The notes under the pieces were generated by a model. The model had not been told where the DNA came from. It did not search any database and saw only the letters and a program-made list of their open reading frames with translations. From DAOTXN01 sp034435435 (lineage in GTDB: Bacteria > Chloroflexota > Anaerolineae > S140-20), in NCBI GenBank assembly GCA_034435435.1, contig DAOTXN010000182.1:1-64000 (forward strand): a DNA stretch of 64,000 nt, given 5' to 3'. Below, piece after piece: positions 59,474-64,000 of the stretch. The first letter of the stretch is position 1. Each line of letters starts with the position of its first letter. Both the position numbers and the translations under genes were made by a program.

Positions 59474-62400
59474 TTACACCTTGACGACGCGCACTTGAGT
59501 ATCGTAAAATACCGCGCTGCCGCCGGCCAGGTCGGACAGGGTCACGTTTTTCAGGTGCGGGTCTATCCGCATGGCGGCGTTGCCGTGCAAGGGTACGGCG
59601 CGGCGCGGGTCGCCTTTGACCACCTGGCCGTCAATGGTGATATCGCGCGCGCCGCTGGCCCAGTGACCAAAGCCGAGCGGAAAGGCCACCACGCCGGGGC
59701 GGAGGCCCTGCACAATCCTGACCTGGCCCTCCATCGGGTTTGCCGGGCCGTGTTTGACGTCCCACACCCCGTCGGGGTTGCTGGCCGAGCTCAGCCTGAC
59801 CGTGTCGCCATCCCGCAAGCTCAGGCGCTCTGCGTCGGTCTGGTTCATCAGCACAAAGCCCTCGGCCAACACCGACAGCAGCCAGTAGTTGGTGATGCTG
59901 CGGGCCTTGGTCATGGTGATTTCCTTGTAGGTGATCAGGTGCAAGTCGTAGCCGTCGTCTGGGATCTCTTCACCCGTGGACGAAAGGCCGGCCGGGATGT
60001 AGGTGGTGTAGCCGATGAAGGGTTTGCCGGTCATCGTGTTGATAGAGGTGAACGTCTTTTCCTGGTACAGGTTGATCAGCCGCCCATATTTGTTGGCGAC
60101 CTGGACCTCCGCCGGGCTGGCCGTGGGGTCGCCCTTGTAACCCTTGGCAAAGTCCTGGTAGCGCCCGCCGCGATTGAGCACAAACACGCTCTTGCGCCAC
60201 AGGCTCTCATCGTTGCCCACGGCCGCTTTCCACACGGCGGGGTCGAACACGCTCTTGGGCAGGAAGCGACGCGCCTGGATAAAGATGCGCATTTCTTCGT
60301 CGTCGGCCTCGGGCACACTGTCGGAGCCGTCTTCTTTGTCGCCAAAGGCAATGTCGGCCACCTGCTTGAGATAAAAGTGCTCGGGGCGGGTGTAGGGGAT
60401 ACCTTCGCCCAGACCATTGGGGCCAAAGCCGGGCAGCGCCATTTTTTCGGCCAGCGCCATCAGCAGGGCCTCGAAGGACATGGGGATTTCCTCGCCAAAG
60501 ACCGTGACGGTCGGCCAGCCGGGCAGGGCCATGGCCGGGTTGCGCACGTTTTCCACTTTCCAGGGCACCGAGGGGTGCGAGCCGTGGAATTCCCACCGCT
60601 CCAGGTACGAGAGGTCGGGAAAGATGTAATCGGCGTAGGTAGAGGTCTCGCCCACCAGGATGTCGGAGGCGATGTGCAGGGGGACCTTTTGGGTGTCGGC
60701 CAGAATCTCGATGCCCGTGTGGCCGGCGGGCAGGCTGTACACGCTGCCGTTCATGTAGGTCATCAGGATTTTGATCGGGTAGGGATAGGCGTCGCCGATG
60801 GAGGGCAGGTCTTCCTGGTAGACGTCGGTGGCGATGGGGAACCAGGGTCGCCGGGTGGGATAGCTGCCGTCAAACAGCGTGGTCTTTTCGTAGGCCACTT
60901 TGGTGCGCAGCATGTCCACGCCAAAGGCGGTAAAGTGGTGCTCGCCGAACATCGTAGTCACCGGGAAGGGCTGGCCCTTTTTGCTCCCCTTGCGGTCGTA
61001 GGTCGAGGCCTTGATGGTCCCGCCGGCATAGTCAAAGTTGCCGATGAGCAGGTTGACGACGTACCAGGCGTTGTTGTTGTAAAAGCCATTGGTGTGCTGC
61101 GACGGGCCGCGATGGATGTCGGCCGCGGCCCTGCGTCCATGGGAGGTGAACTCGGCGGCCAGCTCGAGGATGTCGCTTTCCTGAACGCCGGCGATCTCGG
61201 CCCACTCGCCGAGGGTGTGCTGCTGGGCCGATTCGAGCAGGATTTGCAAGCCGCTCTTGACCTCGAAATCGCCGAGGGTGGTGTGGACGAATAGCTCGCC
61301 CACGACCGGCGCGGCCTCGGGGTCGAGCACATCAATCGGGGTGGGTACGCCGTCCACCAGCGCCAGCGGCGCGTCGCCGGGATATTCGGTCCCGTCGGCG
61401 GCCACGTACACCGTGACCTCTTTATCGTCCTGGGTGACCGTCTTGGGTTCCAGCAGGCCCAGCTCGCTGGCGCGCAGGTGTTTGCCGGGCGCGCCGTCTT
61501 TGATCTTGACCAGCCAGGCGGCGTTGGTATAGTTGGGCTCGCCGGCGGCCGTGGCCGCCGCCTGGTTGGCGATGGCCAGATAGGCCGCGTGGTAACGCTC
61601 GTTTTCCAGCATCCAGCGGATCATGCCCAGCGCAAAGGCGGCGTCGGCGCCGGGTTTGATGGGCACCCACTTCCAGGCTTTGGCTGCCAGCTTGCTCAGG
61701 CGCGGGTCAATCACGGCGAATTTGCGGCCCTCTACCACGGCGGCGGTGGCTTTGCAGGTGCGCTGCGGCGGGCCATAATTGGCCTCGAACAGGTTGGCCC
61801 CCACATAGATGACAAATTCGCTGTTGCCCGTGTCGGCTTGCCAGTAGAACTTGTCGCCGCTGTCGAACGCGCCTTTGGCGGCGTTCCACTTGCTGCTCAT
61901 GGCCTTGCCGGTGAAATACAGCGAACCCTGACAGACGGTGGTGTGGCCGTTCATGTTGATCGTGCCAAAGGCTTCCTGGAAAAAGCGATGCACCACGTCT
62001 TCGCGCCCGCCCTTCATGCGCCCCCAGACGAACATAAGTTGGTTGTTCTTGGGTCCCAGGTCGGGGTGCGCGGGGTCAATCAGCGCGTCCAGGTGGTCGG
62101 CGTGCTTGGCCTTGAACTCTTGGACCAGCGCCTTTTTCTTTTCGGCATCTTTCTCATCCCAGATGGCCTTGACCTCGGCGGCCATCTCGGCGGCCACCTC
62201 GGCGTCGGCGAGGGCGCGCACCTCTTTGAAACCGGCCACGTGGCCCTCGCCAAACAGGTCACCGCCGTTGACGACTTCGTCAATGGCCTGCACAAAGGGA
62301 ATGGCGATCCACTGACCCTCGCCGCGCCGAGTGCCGGGCTTGCGCTTGAGCACCTGCAGGATGCGGTAGGGGTCGTACACGGTTTGCAGTCCGGCCTGGC

Positions 62401-62791
62401 CTTTGGGGCAGATGCCGCCCTCGATGGTCGCCATGTCTTTCACCGGCGTGGCATAAGCCGGGTGCGGCCACAGCGTCCACGGGCTGTAGGGGTTGCCGTC
62501 TATTTTGGCCGCCAGCCCGTCGAGCAGCTTGACCTTGACGGCGCAGCCGGTGTTGCATTGCAGACACACGGTATAGATCTGGTTCTCTGGCTGGGCCTCG
62601 AAAAAGCCCTGCTCGCCGGCGGCCATGGCGCGTTGAATGGCCTGCATGGCCAGCGTCGAGCCGCCCAACAGCGCCGCCGTACCGCCGATCACGGCCGACG
62701 CCTTCAGCAAGTCGCGCCGCGAAATCGCGGTCTCGAGCCACCCTGCTACGTGCGTCTCGTTCCTGGTTTCGACGTTGATGTCTTGCTTCAT
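59474..62791 (-). CDS. Tat-exported molybdopterin oxidoreductase (TtrA/ArrA/PsrA superfamily)
   Basis: 1105 aa catalytic subunit. Twin-arginine signal SRRDLLKASAVIGGTAAL exports the folded enzyme. A [4Fe-4S] site, VCLQCNTGCAVK...GGICPKGQ, is followed by molybdopterin domains (MNGHTTVCQGSLYF, possibly the Mo ligand Cys; YGPPQR, DPRLSK; C-terminal HGPANPMEGQVRIV). Length and the large insertion around residues 190-250 resemble tetrathionate reductase TtrA more than shorter PsrA/PhsA. Substrate could be tetrathionate, arsenate/arsenite, selenate or polysulfide. GGAGG precedes ATG 62791. Confidence 0.87.
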   Translation of the reverse strand: MKQDINVETRNETHVAGWLETAISRRDLLKASAVIGGTAALLGGSTLAMQAIQRAMAAGEQGFFEAQPENQIYTVCLQCNTGCAVKVKLLDGLAAKIDGNPYSPWTLWPHPAYATPVKDMATIEGGICPKGQAGLQTVYDPYRILQVLKRKPGTRRGEGQWIAIPFVQAIDEVVNGGDLFGEGHVAGFKEVRALADAEVAAEMAAEVKAIWDEKDAEKKKALVQEFKAKHADHLDALIDPAHPDLGPKNNQLMFVWGRMKGGREDVVHRFFQEAFGTINMNGHTTVCQGSLYFTGKAMSSKWNAAKGAFDSGDKFYWQADTGNSEFVIYVGANLFEANYGPPQRTCKATAAVVEGRKFAVIDPRLSKLAAKAWKWVPIKPGADAAFALGMIRWMLENERYHAAYLAIANQAAATAAGEPNYTNAAWLVKIKDGAPGKHLRASELGLLEPKTVTQDDKEVTVYVAADGTEYPGDAPLALVDGVPTPIDVLDPEAAPVVGELFVHTTLGDFEVKSGLQILLESAQQHTLGEWAEIAGVQESDILELAAEFTSHGRRAAADIHRGPSQHTNGFYNNNAWYVVNLLIGNFDYAGGTIKASTYDRKGSKKGQPFPVTTMFGEHHFTAFGVDMLRTKVAYEKTTLFDGSYPTRRPWFPIATDVYQEDLPSIGDAYPYPIKILMTYMNGSVYSLPAGHTGIEILADTQKVPLHIASDILVGETSTYADYIFPDLSYLERWEFHGSHPSVPWKVENVRNPAMALPGWPTVTVFGEEIPMSFEALLMALAEKMALPGFGPNGLGEGIPYTRPEHFYLKQVADIAFGDKEDGSDSVPEADDEEMRIFIQARRFLPKSVFDPAVWKAAVGNDESLWRKSVFVLNRGGRYQDFAKGYKGDPTASPAEVQVANKYGRLINLYQEKTFTSINTMTGKPFIGYTTYIPAGLSSTGEEIPDDGYDLHLITYKEITMTKARSITNYWLLSVLAEGFVLMNQTDAERLSLRDGDTVRLSSASNPDGVWDVKHGPANPMEGQVRIVQGLRPGVVAFPLGFGHWASGARDITIDGQVVKGDPRRAVPLHGNAAMRIDPHLKNVTLSDLAGGSAVFYDTQVRVVKV

Positions 62792-62809
62792 TTTTATACC
62801 TCCACAGCT

Positions 62810-64000
62810 CTACTCGGATGCCACGATGGGCAGCAGTCGCCGGCCGGCCAAAAAGATCAAAGCCGACAGGCTGACGGCCCAGACGAACACCAGCCATTCG
62901 TTGAGGCTGGGGAAATAGCTGGTGGTGAGGCCCGGACCGGTAAAGGCCTGCTCCAGGCCGGGCAGTTCCGCCACAGCCAGACCGGGGATGACGATGTTGA
63001 GCCGCACCGCCAGAAAGGTCACGGCTATCAGCGCGCTGGCCGTGGCAATCGCCCAGGTCTTGCCTCGTCCGAGGATCAGCAGGAGAGCAGGGATGATCAC
63101 GCCGCCGCCCATGTGGACGAGCCAGAACACCCACCAGTACGACCCGAAAAGCACGAGCTGCAGGCTGGCCGACTCGGTCGGGCTGGTATTCCATAACCCG
63201 ATGGAGATCTCGCCCCACTCTAGCAACACGTCCAGCGCCAACAGTCCCAATACGATCTGGCCCAGAAAGCGCATCAAGTCGCGGTGCGACGGGCTGCCCG
63301 GCTCTGGTCCCCACAAGGCGGCGATGAAGGTCAGCAGCGCCCCGCCAGACAGCAACGCGCCTCCCAGGAACAGGATGGGCGTCAGGCCAGAGTGCCAGTA
63401 GGGTCGGGCGCTCACCACGCCAAAGATAGCGCCGACCGAGCCGTGGAAGGCAATCGCCAGCGGTACGCCAATGCTGCCCAGGATGCGCAGCTTGCGGCGG
63501 TCGGCGGCCAGGGCCGCCTCTGAAACGTCGCGTCGTCCAAAGGTGAGCCAGCGCGCCAGCGCGCTGTGGTCGCTGCGGGCCACCAAGTCGGCCCGCAGGG
63601 CCAGCCACAGCTCGATCAACAACAGGATAAAATAGGCCGTGTAGAACCACAGCATCCAGCCCATGATGGAGCGAAAGTTGGTCTGGAGCAGCAGCTTCCA
63701 GGCCCGCTCTGGATGACCCAGGTCCAGCCAGATCGAGATCATGGCCCCAAAGAGGGTGACCAGCGCCGTAAACAGGGCCAGCTTGCCGACCTGCTCCAGT
63801 CGCTCCCGGCCAAAGGCGGCCCCGGTAGGCAGGCCCACGGCCGGCCCGGCCACGGTGCCCACGCCGCCCAGGCGGCGGATGTTGAAAACGTAGACCAGGG
63901 TGGAGAACAAAAACGCGCCAGCCGACAGGCCGACCATGTAGATATAGCCGGCCACCCATAGCCCCCACGGCACGTAGGAGCCGTAATTCGCGCGCGCGTG
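62810..64000 (-). CDS. NrfD/PsrC-type membrane subunit, 5' end cut by window
   Basis: At least 396 codons. The frame is open to the window edge and reads YGSYVPWGLWVAGYIYMVGL, so the true start is upstream; the GTG at 63973 is inside the conserved region. About ten helices follow, including WILLLIELWLAL-type segments and VHMGGGVIIPALLLI. NrfD subunits anchor molybdoenzymes and exchange electrons with quinones. A PsrB/TtrB-type ferredoxin partner is not seen and may lie beyond the edge. Confidence 0.85.
   Translation of the reverse strand, partial: HARANYGSYVPWGLWVAGYIYMVGLSAGAFLFSTLVYVFNIRRLGGVGTVAGPAVGLPTGAAFGRERLEQVGKLALFTALVTLFGAMISIWLDLGHPERAWKLLLQTNFRSIMGWMLWFYTAYFILLLIELWLALRADLVARSDHSALARWLTFGRRDVSEAALAADRRKLRILGSIGVPLAIAFHGSVGAIFGVVSARPYWHSGLTPILFLGGALLSGGALLTFIAALWGPEPGSPSHRDLMRFLGQIVLGLLALDVLLEWGEISIGLWNTSPTESASLQLVLFGSYWWVFWLVHMGGGVIIPALLLILGRGKTWAIATASALIAVTFLAVRLNIVIPGLAVAELPGLEQAFTGPGLTTSYFPSLNEWLVFVWAVSLSALIFLAGRRLLPIVASE

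Overview
The window (about 60-65% G+C) looks like a chromosomal segment of an anaerobic or facultative member of the Chloroflexota, probably Anaerolineae-like. The evidence is the mix of a fused alpha-beta glycyl-tRNA synthetase, a type 2 IPP isomerase beside a polyprenyl synthase, a PpsR-type kinase/phosphorylase regulator, two aldehyde:ferredoxin oxidoreductases, LysM/M23 lipoproteins and many short palindromic repeats at gene ends. The phylum assignment is an inference from gene content; no rRNA is present.

1-7.4 kb: a thioesterase and adenosine deaminase on the plus strand, convergent with a minus-strand group (GT39-type glycosyltransferase, small membrane protein, PhoB/PhoR-like two-component pair), then a decayed gene fragment.

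7.4-21.2 kb: one long minus-strand catabolic cluster headed by a GntR/UTRA regulator. It holds a sugar ABC importer (binding protein and two permeases), a zinc alcohol dehydrogenase, an FGGY kinase, a DhnA-type aldolase, two tungsten-type aldehyde:ferredoxin oxidoreductases, a MoaD-like protein, an amidohydrolase and a PreA-like flavin/Fe-S oxidoreductase. The order suggests uptake, oxidation, phosphorylation and aldol cleavage of a sugar or polyol, with the aldehyde product oxidised to acid and electrons passed to ferredoxin.

21.4-35.4 kb: mostly housekeeping genes: a peptide-type binding lipoprotein, glyQS, recO, a toxin-antitoxin pair with a NUDIX gene, ppsR, polyprenyl synthase, fni, acpP, mobA, a lipoprotein, an orphan response regulator, a LysM/M23 lipoprotein and tRNA-Gly(CCC).

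35.4-50.9 kb: a long minus-strand accessory region. It begins with a glycosidase pseudogene, an NTPase, a radical SAM/SPASM enzyme, two paralogous Fe-S proteins flanking a 48-codon gene, an ABC exporter and a LmbE-type deacetylase. An arsenic/metal detoxification set follows (DGC protein, ArsG- and ArsF-like proteins, ACR3, ferredoxin, CxxC thioredoxin, ArsP-like permease, ArsR). Two TauE exporters and a rhodanese appear to have been inserted into an FmdE-like gene, leaving both pieces visible.

51-55.9 kb: a fluoride-responsive operon. A strong promoter, a fluoride (crcB) riboswitch and an intrinsic terminator precede two MutS-like ATPases, crcB and a DUF190-CBS protein. A MutS-like pair under a fluoride riboswitch is the most unusual arrangement in the window.

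56-64 kb: a respiratory group: polyferredoxin, MOT1-like molybdate transporter, FmdE-like protein, cytochrome c, a large Tat-exported molybdopterin oxidoreductase of the TtrA/ArrA/PsrA superfamily, and an NrfD-type membrane subunit cut by the window edge. Genes that use, transport or build Mo/W cofactors recur across the window.
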